A stretch of 28,927 nt of DNA from assembly GCA_041736705.1 (NCBI GenBank), contig JBGSTC010000018.1, positions 1 through 28,927 of the forward strand, in the 5' to 3' direction. Shown here one piece after another: positions 14,596-23,728 of the stretch. The notes beneath the pieces are model-generated. The model worked only from the letters and a program-made list of their open reading frames with translations, was not told where the DNA came from and ran no database searches. Each line of letters begins with the position of its first letter. The first letter of the stretch is position 1. The stretch comes from GWE2-51-13 sp041736705. GTDB taxonomy: Bacteria > Bacillota_I > Bacilli_A > Erysipelotrichales > Erysipelotrichaceae. A program made the position numbers and the translations under genes.

Positions 14596-15514
14596 TAGGG
14601 AAAACATACTTGGCGAATTCGATGTACTCTTCTTCGGATAAGGTGGCGTCGCTGCTTAGGTCGAAGTGGTGTTTCCCGTCTTTCAGGAAACGTGTCTTAT
14701 CCATTAGGAAATAGGTCAGCAGGACCCTTCCTTCCTTATCGGGGACGGGGTCGTTCCATGTCGCATCGATATAGAGCCAGTTTTCTCCGTCATAGACAAG
14801 GTTCCAGGCATGTTCCATCGACAAGGATGCAATATACAGTGTCGGGATGCCCCGGGTGCTCGCCAAACTCATCAATGCCTTACTGTAACCGCTGCAGACA
14901 GCGGTTTTGTTTGTAAACAAACCATAGGCCTCGAACGACGGATGCCCTCTATACTCCTCCAATTTGAGTTGTAGGACGGATGTGTCGTACTTGGTTTGTT
15001 TGACGAGGGTGTCGTGGATGCTTCGTAGCTGTTGCGCGTTCGTCCTGCCATCCAGCACCAAACCCGACAAGAATGCGTCCGTGTCTTCCTTCAATTTCAG
15101 ATCCGCATCCCAATCGTGTTGGACCTCCGCGAAATAGACTTTGTCGACTGCGTTCCCGAAGCGAGTGTACTCGGTATAGCCCATCGCCAAGGTGAAGGGC
15201 GTGAAGACGATGCTTTCCAGATACATGAATGTCTTTTGCAGCGAAAGCAGATGATCGCTGCGATAATTGACTTTCGTGATCCCGGCTTCAAGCTTTTTCG
15301 CAACCAAAAGCGCGAGTTCGCTTTCCGAACCCACGGAGAAGAGTTCCCGCTCTTTCATATACGATTCAGGACGGATTTTATTGAAGAGGATGCCTGCTCC
15401 CAAATAGTCGGTCGCGGCGACCTGATACGTCGGTTCGAATTTCTCGAAGGGATTGCGGATCACTCCGCATCCTGAGATTAGTAGCACCAACACCAAAACG
15501 ATGATTTTTTTCAT
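14582..15514 (-). CDS. Lipoprotein with transglutaminase-like domain
   Basis: A 310-residue exported protein. MKK plus a hydrophobic run and lipobox LISGC place the lipidated cysteine at C16. The C-terminal half has a transglutaminase-like (papain-fold) core with the catalytic triad C207 (TAVCSGYS), H235 (MEHAWNLV) and D250 (YIDATWNDP). Such bacterial domains are mostly peptidases or wall/peptide-modifying enzymes rather than cross-linking enzymes. The N-terminal 150 residues are unassigned. ATGA overlap with the aminotransferase gene gives the start and implies coupling. Its 3' end overlaps the YhhN gene by 14 bases in opposite orientation. Confidence 0.87.
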   Translation of the reverse strand: MKKIIVLVLVLLISGCGVIRNPFEKFEPTYQVAATDYLGAGILFNKIRPESYMKERELFSVGSESELALLVAKKLEAGITKVNYRSDHLLSLQKTFMYLESIVFTPFTLAMGYTEYTRFGNAVDKVYFAEVQHDWDADLKLKEDTDAFLSGLVLDGRTNAQQLRSIHDTLVKQTKYDTSVLQLKLEEYRGHPSFEAYGLFTNKTAVCSGYSKALMSLASTRGIPTLYIASLSMEHAWNLVYDGENWLYIDATWNDPVPDKEGRVLLTYFLMDKTRFLKDGKHHFDLSSDATLSEEEYIEFAKYVFPTTKD

Positions 15515-16641
15515 TGAACCTCTTCGCTTTCATAGAGACGACGACAGACTTCCACGATTTGCTGACGCCCGGTCGCCAGGTTCAACCGAACCCAAACCCC
15601 GGTCGCAAAATAGTTACTGCCCAGGATGACATCGATCTTGCGCTTCTCGAAGAATTCGATCGCGCTCTTCTCATCTAGGAATCGTCGGCTGACATCCATC
15701 CAGACAAGATAGGTCCCTTCATTGGGATAGACGATGAAATCCGGTACGTTCTTCTTCAGGAAGGACGTGAAATAATTGATGTTGCCTTTGACGATTTCCT
15801 TGACTTCGTTGAGCCAGTCTTCGCCATAGCTATAGGCCGCGAAATACGCCGCATAGGCCAATCCGTTGTGGCTAGAGATCATATGCCGCTTCATCGCCTG
15901 CGTGAACTCGGCGAATCGTTCTTTGTCATGGATGTAGATCAGCGACGTCTGCATGCTTTGGAGGTTGAAGGTCTTGGATGCGCTCAGAAGCGTGATGACC
16001 AAGGGGTCGATCGACGAAGCCGAGGTATAGGGCACAAACGACCAATCGCAGTGGATCTCGTCCGCGACCACCAGGACATGGTATTTCTTCGCGATCTCAA
16101 GTAAACGACGCAATTCTTCATGGCTGAAGACTTTCGTGATGGGGTTGTGGGGGGAACAAAGGAAAAACATCGTCGAAACTTTGCAGGCTTCCTCGAAACC
16201 GACGAAATCGACCTCATAGTTCCCATGGTCGATCAGGAACGGGACTTCGCGTACCCTGCGGTTCTGATGGAGCGCGCTTAAAATGAACGGCGCATAGACC
16301 GGAGGCATGACGATGATTTCATCCTGTTCCTTCGTAAACGCTTCGACGCAAAGGCTTAGGACGGTGTTCATCCCGGGTCCGAAAATCAGCTCCTCGGATT
16401 TGATCTGGCTGAAATACCGGCGTTTATACCATTGCGTGATGACGCGTTTCAGTGCGTCATCGGCCTCGCAATAGCCCAACACCCCGTTTGTGATCTGCCG
16501 GTACAGCGCTTCCTTAACCTCGACCGGCGGCATGAAATCCATGTCCGCCAGACTCAGATCGATCTGACCTTCCCTTTTGGACGAACTGTTGCTTTTGACG
16601 GAACGCATTCCTTCGCGGTCGACCAACGCGGTAAGTTTCAT
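15511..16641 (-). CDS. MalY/PatB-type PLP-dependent C-S lyase or aminotransferase
   Basis: A 376-residue fold-type I PLP enzyme. The subgroup is shown by LADMDF at 31-36, SPHNP near 163-167, DEIHCD near 194-199 and SASKTFN with the PLP lysine K223. MalY/PatB proteins cleave cystathionine or cysteine S-conjugates, giving homocysteine or thiols, pyruvate and ammonia; some are regulators as well. The block after the lysine reads NLQSMQTS rather than the common NLAGLQTS, a minor variation. The ATG at 16641 follows GGGGTGATG; an upstream in-frame start at 16683 lies in the promoter (TAAAAT near 16672). Co-transcribed with the transglutaminase-like lipoprotein. Confidence 0.88.
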   Translation of the reverse strand: MKLTALVDREGMRSVKSNSSSKREGQIDLSLADMDFMPPVEVKEALYRQITNGVLGYCEADDALKRVITQWYKRRYFSQIKSEELIFGPGMNTVLSLCVEAFTKEQDEIIVMPPVYAPFILSALHQNRRVREVPFLIDHGNYEVDFVGFEEACKVSTMFFLCSPHNPITKVFSHEELRRLLEIAKKYHVLVVADEIHCDWSFVPYTSASSIDPLVITLLSASKTFNLQSMQTSLIYIHDKERFAEFTQAMKRHMISSHNGLAYAAYFAAYSYGEDWLNEVKEIVKGNINYFTSFLKKNVPDFIVYPNEGTYLVWMDVSRRFLDEKSAIEFFEKRKIDVILGSNYFATGVWVRLNLATGRQQIVEVCRRLYESEEVQ

Positions 16642-16701
16642 AACATCACCCCGATTTGTTGTTTCTATTTTATCATATTCCATATGTCCCGGCGAAGTGA
16701 A

Positions 16702-16725
16702 ATGAAAACGAAGCTTACGCTTCGT
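16702..16725 (-). terminator. Intrinsic terminator overlapping the degV stop codon
   Basis: ACGAAGC (16708-16714), loop TTAC, GCTTCGT (16719-16725); on the minus strand the stem is followed by TTTCATTT. The loop holds the degV TAA stop. Confidence 0.75.
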
Positions 16726-17545
16726 CTTTTAGAATGTATTGGATCGCTAGGCAACCCGGACCGCCCTGGGTGATCATCGCCGGGGTCAGTTTCAGGATTT
16801 CGATGTCCGCATCCTGGATCTTCGCGACCACCGCGTCGAACGCCTGCTTCGCCGCATCCATGTTGAGGGCATGCGAGATGTAGATCTTGTGTTTCGCGGA
16901 AACCCCGCGCTTCACCATTTCATCGATGACCGATCCGATCGAACCGCTCCATGTCCTGGCGACCGTGAACTTCTCCAAGCGTTCACGATTCTGCGATTGG
17001 GTCAAGACCGGTTTCATCTTCAAGAAACCGCTCATGGCGGCCGCCATGGGGGTCAATCTTCCCCCGCGTTTCAAGAAGTCGAAATCGACCGGCATCAAGA
17101 ACGAATCGCATTCGCGCAGACATCCGCTCATGCGTTCGACGATTTCCTTGACGGATTTCTGCCCGTCGCGCAGTTTCGCGGCGAGATAGACCAGGTATTG
17201 CTGGGGACCGGCAAGCGTGGTCGTATTGAAGACCGTGACATGATGCGTCTCCATGCTTTTCACGACCGAACTGGCCGCGTCGTAGGCGGCGCTCAGTCCT
17301 TTGGCCATGGCGATATGCAAGGTTTCTTCCAAGGATTCAAACGCTTCCATGACTTCTCCGACGGCGGGTTGCGACGAATACGCCGCCTTGTTTCTGATCA
17401 ACTCGACGAAATCCTCGGATCCGATTTCAAGATAGTCGCGGAAATTCTTTTCACCGACGGCGATTTGTAGGGGGATAAGCGTAATCTGATGCTTCTTGGC
17501 TTCTTCGACCGGAATCAGACATCCGGTATCCGTCACGATTTTCAT
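16715..17545 (-). CDS. DegV family fatty-acid-binding protein
   Basis: A 276-residue cytoplasmic protein of the DegV/FakB family, which holds a single fatty acid for phosphorylation by FakA in the use of exogenous fatty acids. Seen are the N-terminal MKIVTDTGCLI, the YSSQPAVGEVMEAF block near 74-87 (family S-S-Q-P-x-x-G), the central KRGGRLTPMAA near 158-168, and the late ISHALN segment. No fakA gene is in this window, so FakB function is by family only. The ATG at 17545 follows AGGAGG. It is divergent from the M3 peptidase gene. Confidence 0.88.
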   Translation of the reverse strand: MKIVTDTGCLIPVEEAKKHQITLIPLQIAVGEKNFRDYLEIGSEDFVELIRNKAAYSSQPAVGEVMEAFESLEETLHIAMAKGLSAAYDAASSVVKSMETHHVTVFNTTTLAGPQQYLVYLAAKLRDGQKSVKEIVERMSGCLRECDSFLMPVDFDFLKRGGRLTPMAAAMSGFLKMKPVLTQSQNRERLEKFTVARTWSGSIGSVIDEMVKRGVSAKHKIYISHALNMDAAKQAFDAVVAKIQDADIEILKLTPAMITQGGPGCLAIQYILKDEA

Positions 17546-17662
17546 GGGTTGGGGATCCTCCTGTGGGCGCATTCATTGTATCATACCTTGTGCATAAAGT
17601 ACGGGTTTGTACGCTTTTGTTTTCCTTCCACATTGTGTACAATGGTTACAGAGGTAAAGTAC

Positions 17663-19357
17663 ATGAAATTTCAAGACTATGTCTACCAGCGTCCCGATTT
17701 CGATCGGATCTCGACGACGCTCAAATCGCTGACCCAAGAATTATCCAACGCACAAAGCGCGGATCAGCAGATCCTGCTGATCAAAGAAATCAACAAGGTG
17801 CGCAACCATGTTTCGACCATGAGCACCCTTTCCAGCATCCGCCATTCGATCGATACGAAAGATGCGTTCTATGAAGCGGAGAACGAATACTGGGACAATC
17901 AAAATCCTTTCTATGAAGAATTGACGGTCGACTTCTACAAGGCGTTATTGAAGTCCCCCTATCTGGATCAATTGAAAGCGTCCCTCCCCGAGCCTTTCTT
18001 CAAGATCGCGGACTATGCCTTGAAGTCCTTCGACCCGGCGGTCATCGAGGAAATGCAGGAAGAAAACAAGCTCTCTTCGGCGTACGGGAAGCTTTTGGCT
18101 TCCGCGCAGATCGAGTTCGACGGGAAAACCTACACCCTTTCGCAATTGACACCGTTCACGCTGAATGTCGACCGCGACATGCGTCGTCGCGCCATCGATG
18201 CGAAAACGGGCTTCCTCAAAGCCCATGAAGCCGAAATCGATGAAATCTACGACAAGCTTGTCCAATTGCGGACACGCATCGCCAAGAAACTAGGCTACGG
18301 CGACTTCATCGAACTGGGCTACATCCGCATGCAGCGCTTGGATTACGATGCCAAAATGGTCGCCAATTACCGTCGACAAATCTTGGAAGAGATCGTTCCG
18401 GTCGCCGATAAACTCTATGCCCGTCAGGCAAAACGATTAGGCGTCGATAAACTAAGTTATTTCGATACCAAGTTCGAGTTCTATGACGGCAACGCGACTC
18501 CGATCGGGACGCCGGAAGAAATCGTTCAGGCCGGTGTCGAAATGTACCATGAATTATCCAAAGAAACCGGTGAATTCATCGATTTCATGACCTCGCGCGA
18601 TCTCTTGGATCTCGTGGCGAAGACGGGTAAGGAAGGCGGAGGGTACTGCACCTTCATCCCGGAATACCAATCCCCCTTCATTTTCTCCAACTTCAACGGG
18701 ACGGCCGGCGACGTGGATGTTTTGACCCATGAAGCGGGTCATGCGTTTCAGGTCTATCAGAGCCGTTGGATCGATGTTCCCGAGTGCATGTGGCCGACCC
18801 TGGAATCCTGCGAAATCCATTCGATGAGCATGGAGTTCCTCGCCTGGCCGTGGATGGGGAAATTCTTCGGAGAAGCCCAACAGAAGTACAAATTCAGCCA
18901 TCTTGGCGACGCGATCAAGTTTTTGCCCTACGGCGTGCTGGTCGACCATTTCCAACATGAAGTCTACGCGAAACCGCAGATGACGCCCCAGGAGCGCAAA
19001 GAAACCTGGCGTCGTCTTGAAAAGATGTATTTGCCGCATCAGAACTATGAAGGCAACGACTTCCTGGACAACGGCGCCTATTGGTTCCAGCAAGGTCACA
19101 TCTTCTCCAGCCCCTTCTACTACATCGACTATACACTCGCCCAGATCTGTGCGCTACAGTTCTGGAAGCGGACCCAGGTCAACGATCCCGAGACATGGAA
19201 GGATTATCTGCACCTGTGTTCCTTGGGCGGAACGAAATCCTTCGTCGGCTTGGTGAAGGAAGCCCATCTGATTTCCCCCTTCGACGACGGTTGCGTCAAG
19301 TCCGTGGTCAAGGAAATCGACGCCTGGCTGGAAAGCATCGACGATACGAAACTCTAG
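17663..19357 (+). CDS. M3 family oligoendopeptidase (PepF-like)
   Basis: A 564-residue cytoplasmic zinc peptidase that degrades short peptides. The zinc site is HEAGH at 356-360, with the third ligand E384 in the block ESCEIHSMSMEF, the M3 arrangement of two histidines plus a glutamate about 25 residues later. Y and H substrate-binding residues lie in the late GAYWFQQGHIFSSPFYYIDY region. The length fits the M3B/oligoendopeptidase F-related group. The ATG at 17663 follows GAGGTAAAG; an open frame extends upstream to 17489 but crosses the degV start and promoter region. It carries a candidate promoter TTTTGT-17-TACAAT ending near 17643. Confidence 0.94.
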   Translation: MKFQDYVYQRPDFDRISTTLKSLTQELSNAQSADQQILLIKEINKVRNHVSTMSTLSSIRHSIDTKDAFYEAENEYWDNQNPFYEELTVDFYKALLKSPYLDQLKASLPEPFFKIADYALKSFDPAVIEEMQEENKLSSAYGKLLASAQIEFDGKTYTLSQLTPFTLNVDRDMRRRAIDAKTGFLKAHEAEIDEIYDKLVQLRTRIAKKLGYGDFIELGYIRMQRLDYDAKMVANYRRQILEEIVPVADKLYARQAKRLGVDKLSYFDTKFEFYDGNATPIGTPEEIVQAGVEMYHELSKETGEFIDFMTSRDLLDLVAKTGKEGGGYCTFIPEYQSPFIFSNFNGTAGDVDVLTHEAGHAFQVYQSRWIDVPECMWPTLESCEIHSMSMEFLAWPWMGKFFGEAQQKYKFSHLGDAIKFLPYGVLVDHFQHEVYAKPQMTPQERKETWRRLEKMYLPHQNYEGNDFLDNGAYWFQQGHIFSSPFYYIDYTLAQICALQFWKRTQVNDPETWKDYLHLCSLGGTKSFVGLVKEAHLISPFDDGCVKSVVKEIDAWLESIDDTKL

Positions 19358-19359
19358 AA

Positions 19360-19392
19360 AAAACGACATCCGTGCTTAGCGGATGTCGTTTT
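19360..19392. terminator. Bidirectional terminator between the M3 and UMF1 genes
   Basis: ACGACATCCG (19363-19372), seven-base loop, CGGATGTCGT (19380-19389): a perfect ten-base stem with four T on the plus side and six T on the minus side. It ends both convergent genes. Confidence 0.9.
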
Positions 19393-19414
19393 CATGTTGA
19401 GTTTAAAGAAGAGA

Positions 19415-20656
19415 CTATTTCGATTCAGCCCGTTCAAGCTTATCGACTTTATGGATGAAGTAATACCCGATGATGAAGAGGACAATCAAGAACAAGACGC
19501 CGTATTTCGACGAATTGAGGAACTGGGCGGCTAGCGCCAGGATGATCGGTCCAAGGAAGTCCGCGAATTTACCGAAGATGTCGAAGAAACCGAAATATTC
19601 GCTGGATTCTTCCTTCGGAACAAGCTTGCCGTAGTATGAGCGCGACAAGGATTGGATCCCGCCTTGCGCCAAACCGATGACGATGGCCAAGAACCAGAAT
19701 TCCCATGCCTGGTCGAGTTGGTAGCCGAAGACGCAGGCGAACATGTAGATGAGGATGTAGACTTTGATCAACTTGATGGCGCCGAATTTCTTCGCCAACA
19801 TCCCGGCGAGGATCGCAAACGGGAACGCGACGAACTGCGTCAGCAAGAGCGCCAGGATCATTTCGGTCTGTCCGATGCCGACTTCCCCGCCATAGGTCGT
19901 CGCCATCGAAATGATGGTATAGACGCCGTCGATGTAGCAGAAGTAGGCGATGATATAATACAGCATCCGTTTGTTCGCACGGATTTTCTTCAAAGTGATG
20001 AAGATCCGCTTGAACGATTCGGACACGATGTGCGGTCTGGGTTCAAGGTAGAACTTCTGGTTGACGTTCTTCAGCATCGGTAAGGACAACAGTGCCCACC
20101 AAAGGAAGGTAATCAAGAACGAGATCTGGGTCGCCAGCACGGTGGAGATTCCGATGGTTTCCGCATTGAGGATCAAGACGATCCCGACGATGAAGGGGAT
20201 GGTCGAACCGATGTAGCCAAACGCATAGCCGAACGATGAAATCATATCCATTCTTTCATCCGAGCTGACATCCACAAGCATCGAGTCGTAGAAGACGTTG
20301 CATGCGGAATACCCTAAGCGGGCGATGATGAAGAGGATCAGGAAGGCCAACCATTGGTTGATGGCGGTGAAGGTCAATCCGCCAAGAATGCCGACCGTCA
20401 GCGAAGCGACGAAGAGCCGTTTCTTCATGCCTTTATAGTCTGCGATCGCACCCAGGATCGGAGCGATCAATGCCAACGCAAGAACGGAAATCGAAGTCGC
20501 ATAACCCCAATACGAAGTGACTTGCTGGCTCGTCACACCCTGCGCTTCCGCAAGGCCACGGAAATAAATCGGAATGGTCGCGGTGATGATGAGGATGAAG
20601 GCGGAGTTCGCAACGTCATAGAGAACCCAACTGCGTTCAGCTTTAGTGAGTTTCAT
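19415..20656 (-). CDS. MFS transporter, UMF1 (Atg22-like) family
   Basis: A 413-residue protein with about 12 membrane helices. The opening SWVLYDVANSAFILIITATI near residues 9-28 is the hallmark of the UMF1 family, related to the yeast vacuolar amino-acid effluxer Atg22. The cytoplasmic loop GAIADYKGMKKR near 68-79 is the MFS loop 2-3 motif, and GLAQGGIQSLSRSYYGKLVPKEESSEYFG near 333-361 is the matching loop in the second half. The transported substrate in bacteria is not known; efflux of amino acids is a possibility by analogy only. AAGGGG precedes the ATG and TATAAT lies at 20686-20681. Confidence 0.9.
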   Translation of the reverse strand: MKLTKAERSWVLYDVANSAFILIITATIPIYFRGLAEAQGVTSQQVTSYWGYATSISVLALALIAPILGAIADYKGMKKRLFVASLTVGILGGLTFTAINQWLAFLILFIIARLGYSACNVFYDSMLVDVSSDERMDMISSFGYAFGYIGSTIPFIVGIVLILNAETIGISTVLATQISFLITFLWWALLSLPMLKNVNQKFYLEPRPHIVSESFKRIFITLKKIRANKRMLYYIIAYFCYIDGVYTIISMATTYGGEVGIGQTEMILALLLTQFVAFPFAILAGMLAKKFGAIKLIKVYILIYMFACVFGYQLDQAWEFWFLAIVIGLAQGGIQSLSRSYYGKLVPKEESSEYFGFFDIFGKFADFLGPIILALAAQFLNSSKYGVLFLIVLFIIGYYFIHKVDKLERAESK

Positions 20657-20702
20657 AATATACCCCTTTAGTTTGAATTTATTATATCACTCTTTAATTG
20701 TA

Positions 20703-20728
20703 AAAAATCCCCGTGACAGGGGATTTTT
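20703..20728. terminator. Terminator of the U32 gene
   Basis: AAAAATCCCC (20703-20712), loop GTGACA, GGGGATTTTT (20719-20728); perfect stem with T-runs in both directions, directly after the U32 stop and upstream of the UMF1 promoter on the minus strand. Confidence 0.9.
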
Positions 20729-20735
20729 GTGAACA

Positions 20736-22967
20736 TTAGGTTAATTCCGAGAAAATCCGATGCAGGATTTTCTCCATTAACGGGATGCCTTCCTGGTCGA
20801 GATTGACGCGGACGTTGGTGATGCCGTTTTCTTTCAGGTAGGGGATCTCGTCCAGACGATCGAATGCTTGCGATTCGTACACCCGCATCGCACAGGTTTC
20901 ATCCCCTTCCATGCGATAACGCGCCCCTTTGCGGTCTTTCAGATAGAAATTCCGTTGGTGGCAAAGCGAACACTTTAAAGGGATCGTGTTATAGAGGGCG
21001 CTGATCGGGCAGGATCGCATGACCATCAACTCCCTCTTCCCGTAAAGCAGGACTTCCAACCCGTCGCTGCTGCCATAGTCTTCCTGCATCTTAATCGCCA
21101 TGTCAACGATGCGATGCAAGGGCAGTTCGACCGAAGCCAGGACGGTGGATAGCCCTTGGTCAAGGTAGTATTTGGCGCTGCGGGCATTGGACACGTTGAG
21201 TCCGAAATCCCCGCTGCGCTCTGTCTCTTGGTCGATGTAATAGGGCAACATGACACTTCCTTCGTATTGTTTGCCTTCATGATCGGCACGCGGAGGGATG
21301 AACCCCGTGTTCTCATCCAACAGATCGCGATTCTCGGTGTACACCCTTGCCCCGTAGCGGAGGGCGATGTCTTTCTGGGCTTGGGTTTTGACACAGACGG
21401 TCACGATATTTCGTGACCTGTTTGGATTCGGAGTGAATTCTTCCTTCGCTTTTTGATAAGGCGTGAAATGAATCGAACGCTTTGATTCCAATGCCTCCAG
21501 ACACTTCCTGCGCAGCGCATTCAGCTGCGCCACCGGCATGAACCCTTGTCCGATGATTTCGAAGTCGAGCTTGTTGACGGTGAAGATCGTGTCCTGTACC
21601 TTCAGGCAGACTTTGGCGAGTTGTTCCTCGCCCATCGGCGCATTCTTCGCCGCCTGGACAAGGTCGTCGCTCGACATCGTCAGTGAAACCCCGTCGCTGA
21701 TGCATTCCATCACCGCCGGTTTCCCCACTTCGAAACGAAGTCTGAGATCGACGGGGACCCGTCGATTGTTTTCGTTGATCTGACGATTGAGTTCATCCAT
21801 CTGGAGAATATCGGTTGTTTTATAGATCGATGCCCCCGTCGGGACATCCACATGGCGTTTGAGGGCTGCTTTCCCCTTCGCTTGGTTGACCAGACGTGTT
21901 TCCTGGTAGAGGAAGTTCACGGTGAACCCTTCCTCGAAATCCCCCTTCACCAAGCGGATCCCGTCCCCTTGGCGCAGCGTCTCCCTCAGATTGAGATGGA
22001 TGTATTTCTCATCCGACCCCGTGACTTCCCCGATCAAGAGTCCGACGTGACTGTTGGTCTTGGGGTTCAACACGTCTTTCGGCAGTGCCCCGAAAAGAAA
22101 CCCCGGGGTGAATCCACGCGAAAACAGTTGCGCCATCGCCTTGTCTTCTTCTTTCAGCTCGTTCTTCGATAAGGCGTGGTCGAGTTGTTTCCGATAGGAC
22201 GAAACGACTTGGGCGACATATTCGGGACGTTTCATCCGTCCTTCGACCTTCAAACTGGTGACTCCCGCTTCCCTGAGTTCTTCGATGTGTTCAAGAACGT
22301 TCAAGTCTTTGGGCGAGATCAGGAAATCCCCGTCCGTCGGGATGTCGATGTATTTCCCTTGTTTCTCTTCGACCAAGGTATACGGCAAGCGGCAAGGCTG
22401 GGCGCATTCGCCCCGGTTCCCGCTTCTTCCCCCGATCACGTTGCTCATCAGGCATTGGCCGGAATAACTCACGCAGAGCGCCCCGTGGACGAAGGTTTCG
22501 ATTTCCATCCCGGTCTTGACCATCGCTTCGACGATGTGAAGCGGGGTTTCACGCGCCGCAACGACGCGGGTGAAACCTAGCGTCTTCGCCCATTCGACTT
22601 GTTTTACGTTGTGCAGGTGCATCTGGGTCGACGCATGCAGAGGAAGATCGGGATAGCGCTGTCTCAAGGCGACGGCGACCCCCGTATCCTGCAGGATCAA
22701 TGCATCCACATGCAGGTCGACCAACTGGTCGACATAGGCGAACAGTTCATCGAATTCATCATCGAAAATCAGGGTGTTGACGGTCACATAGACCCTTACC
22801 CCGTATTTCCGGCAATACGCCATGACCCAGGCCAGTTCTTCCATACTGAAATTGGCGGCGTTGGCACGCGCCCCGTACATCTTCCCGCCAAGATAGACCG
22901 CATCCGCCCCGCTTTGGACGGCGGCGATCAATGCTTCTTTACTGCCCGAAGGCGCTAATAGTTCCAT
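20736..22967 (-). CDS. Large U32 family protein (RlhA/TrhP-like RNA hydroxylation)
   Basis: A 743-residue protein. Residues 1-290 are a U32 domain starting MELLAPSGSKEALIAAV, with cysteines C165, C172, C188 and C192 in VHGALCVSYSGQC and GNRGECAQPC, typical of iron-sulfur binding in this family. The middle matches the DUF3656 region. The last 200 residues carry a second cysteine-rich segment (CPISALYN, CSLCHQRN). Although named peptidases, studied members hydroxylate RNA: RlhA (YdcP) on 23S rRNA C2501, and TrhP (YegQ, YrrN/YrrO) on tRNA uridine 34. The length and DUF3656 favour an RlhA-like role; no tRNA/rRNA target can be proven here. It follows the BusR-like gene by 31 bases and probably shares its transcript. 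GAGGTAACC precedes the ATG. Confidence 0.87.
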   Translation of the reverse strand: MELLAPSGSKEALIAAVQSGADAVYLGGKMYGARANAANFSMEELAWVMAYCRKYGVRVYVTVNTLIFDDEFDELFAYVDQLVDLHVDALILQDTGVAVALRQRYPDLPLHASTQMHLHNVKQVEWAKTLGFTRVVAARETPLHIVEAMVKTGMEIETFVHGALCVSYSGQCLMSNVIGGRSGNRGECAQPCRLPYTLVEEKQGKYIDIPTDGDFLISPKDLNVLEHIEELREAGVTSLKVEGRMKRPEYVAQVVSSYRKQLDHALSKNELKEEDKAMAQLFSRGFTPGFLFGALPKDVLNPKTNSHVGLLIGEVTGSDEKYIHLNLRETLRQGDGIRLVKGDFEEGFTVNFLYQETRLVNQAKGKAALKRHVDVPTGASIYKTTDILQMDELNRQINENNRRVPVDLRLRFEVGKPAVMECISDGVSLTMSSDDLVQAAKNAPMGEEQLAKVCLKVQDTIFTVNKLDFEIIGQGFMPVAQLNALRRKCLEALESKRSIHFTPYQKAKEEFTPNPNRSRNIVTVCVKTQAQKDIALRYGARVYTENRDLLDENTGFIPPRADHEGKQYEGSVMLPYYIDQETERSGDFGLNVSNARSAKYYLDQGLSTVLASVELPLHRIVDMAIKMQEDYGSSDGLEVLLYGKRELMVMRSCPISALYNTIPLKCSLCHQRNFYLKDRKGARYRMEGDETCAMRVYESQAFDRLDEIPYLKENGITNVRVNLDQEGIPLMEKILHRIFSELT

Positions 22968-22983
22968 GGTTACCTCAATATGA

Positions 22984-23003
22984 AATAGCCCCGAAGGACT
23001 ATT
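22984..23003 (-). terminator. UUCG-type hairpin covering the busR-like stop codon
   Basis: On the minus strand AATAGTCC, loop TTCG, GGGCTATT form an eight-base stem (one G-T pair) that includes the TAG stop; the following CTATTTCATATT is only weakly T-rich. It lies 16 bases before the U32 start codon, so it may be a leaky terminator or mRNA-stability element inside an operon. Confidence 0.45.
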
Positions 23004-23625
23004 TTTTCATTTTCACGAATTCTTTGACGTTGTCCGCCAATTGGATGTCCCCGACGACGATGACCGTATCCTTCGCTTGGAAGACCGCGGTGGCCCCCGG
23101 TGAAAGCATCATTTTCCCGTCGCGGATCAAGGCGATGATCGTCGCCTGCGTGTGCTGCCAGAACATGGACTCGCCGATCGATTGCCCGATGATGTGCGAA
23201 CCTGCGGGAATCGGGATCTCGAACTTCATCAACGGATCGGAATGGCTGTATTTCTGGCTCCGGTCGGCGATCTGCGACACCAGATTGACGATTTTATCAT
23301 CGAGCTTCTGTCGTTCGACCATCAGGAGTTTCAAGTCGTGTTTCAACTGGTGGATATCGTTCTTCCCGCTGAAGCGTTCAAGATAAAGCAAGGCTTGCTG
23401 CTTGGATTTGATGATCGCTCCGCTGTTGTGGCGGACTTCGACGATGCCCGTCTCTTCAAGAAGCCCCAGGGATCGACGGATCGTTTCAGGCGACACCCCG
23501 TATTCGCTCGACATCAACGAACGGCCTGAAATCCGCGTGTTTTCTTTAAGGTCTTCACGGGCGATCCTGGCTGCGATGTCCAAGGCGATTTGCGCATATA
23601 CCGGTTGGGTCGTGTTTCGTTTCAT
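22999..23625 (-). CDS. BusR-like regulator: GntR-type winged helix plus RCK_C domain
   Basis: A 208-residue cytoplasmic protein. Residues 7-75 are a GntR-superfamily winged helix (ISGRSLMSSEYGVSPETIRR contains the recognition region), 85-122 a coiled coil, and 130-206 an RCK_C/TrkA_C domain (FEIPIPAGSHIIGQSI ... GDIQLADNVKEF). This order and length are those of BusR, the streptococcal/lactococcal repressor of the BusAB osmolyte importer that binds cyclic di-AMP through RCK_C. C-di-AMP sensing here is inferred. No betaine or potassium transporter is adjacent; the partner downstream is the U32 gene. The ATG at 23625 follows GGAGAGA; TATAAT lies at 23654-23649. Confidence 0.82.
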   Translation of the reverse strand: MKRNTTQPVYAQIALDIAARIAREDLKENTRISGRSLMSSEYGVSPETIRRSLGLLEETGIVEVRHNSGAIIKSKQQALLYLERFSGKNDIHQLKHDLKLLMVERQKLDDKIVNLVSQIADRSQKYSHSDPLMKFEIPIPAGSHIIGQSIGESMFWQHTQATIIALIRDGKMMLSPGATAVFQAKDTVIVVGDIQLADNVKEFVKMKK

Positions 23626-23681
23626 AAGTCTCTCCGTTTTTCGCACTTATTATATCACGTCTTGTGAAATGCGACGCAAAT

Positions 23682-23705
23682 AAAAAAGCCCGGTCGCCAC
23701 CGGGC
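23682..23705 (-). terminator. Intrinsic terminator of sodA
   Basis: GCCCGGT (23688-23694), loop CGCC, ACCGGGC (23699-23705), followed on the minus strand by TTTTTTA; 23 bases after the sodA stop. Confidence 0.92.
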
Positions 23706-23728
23706 AAAAGGAAAGGGGTTCAAAAGGA

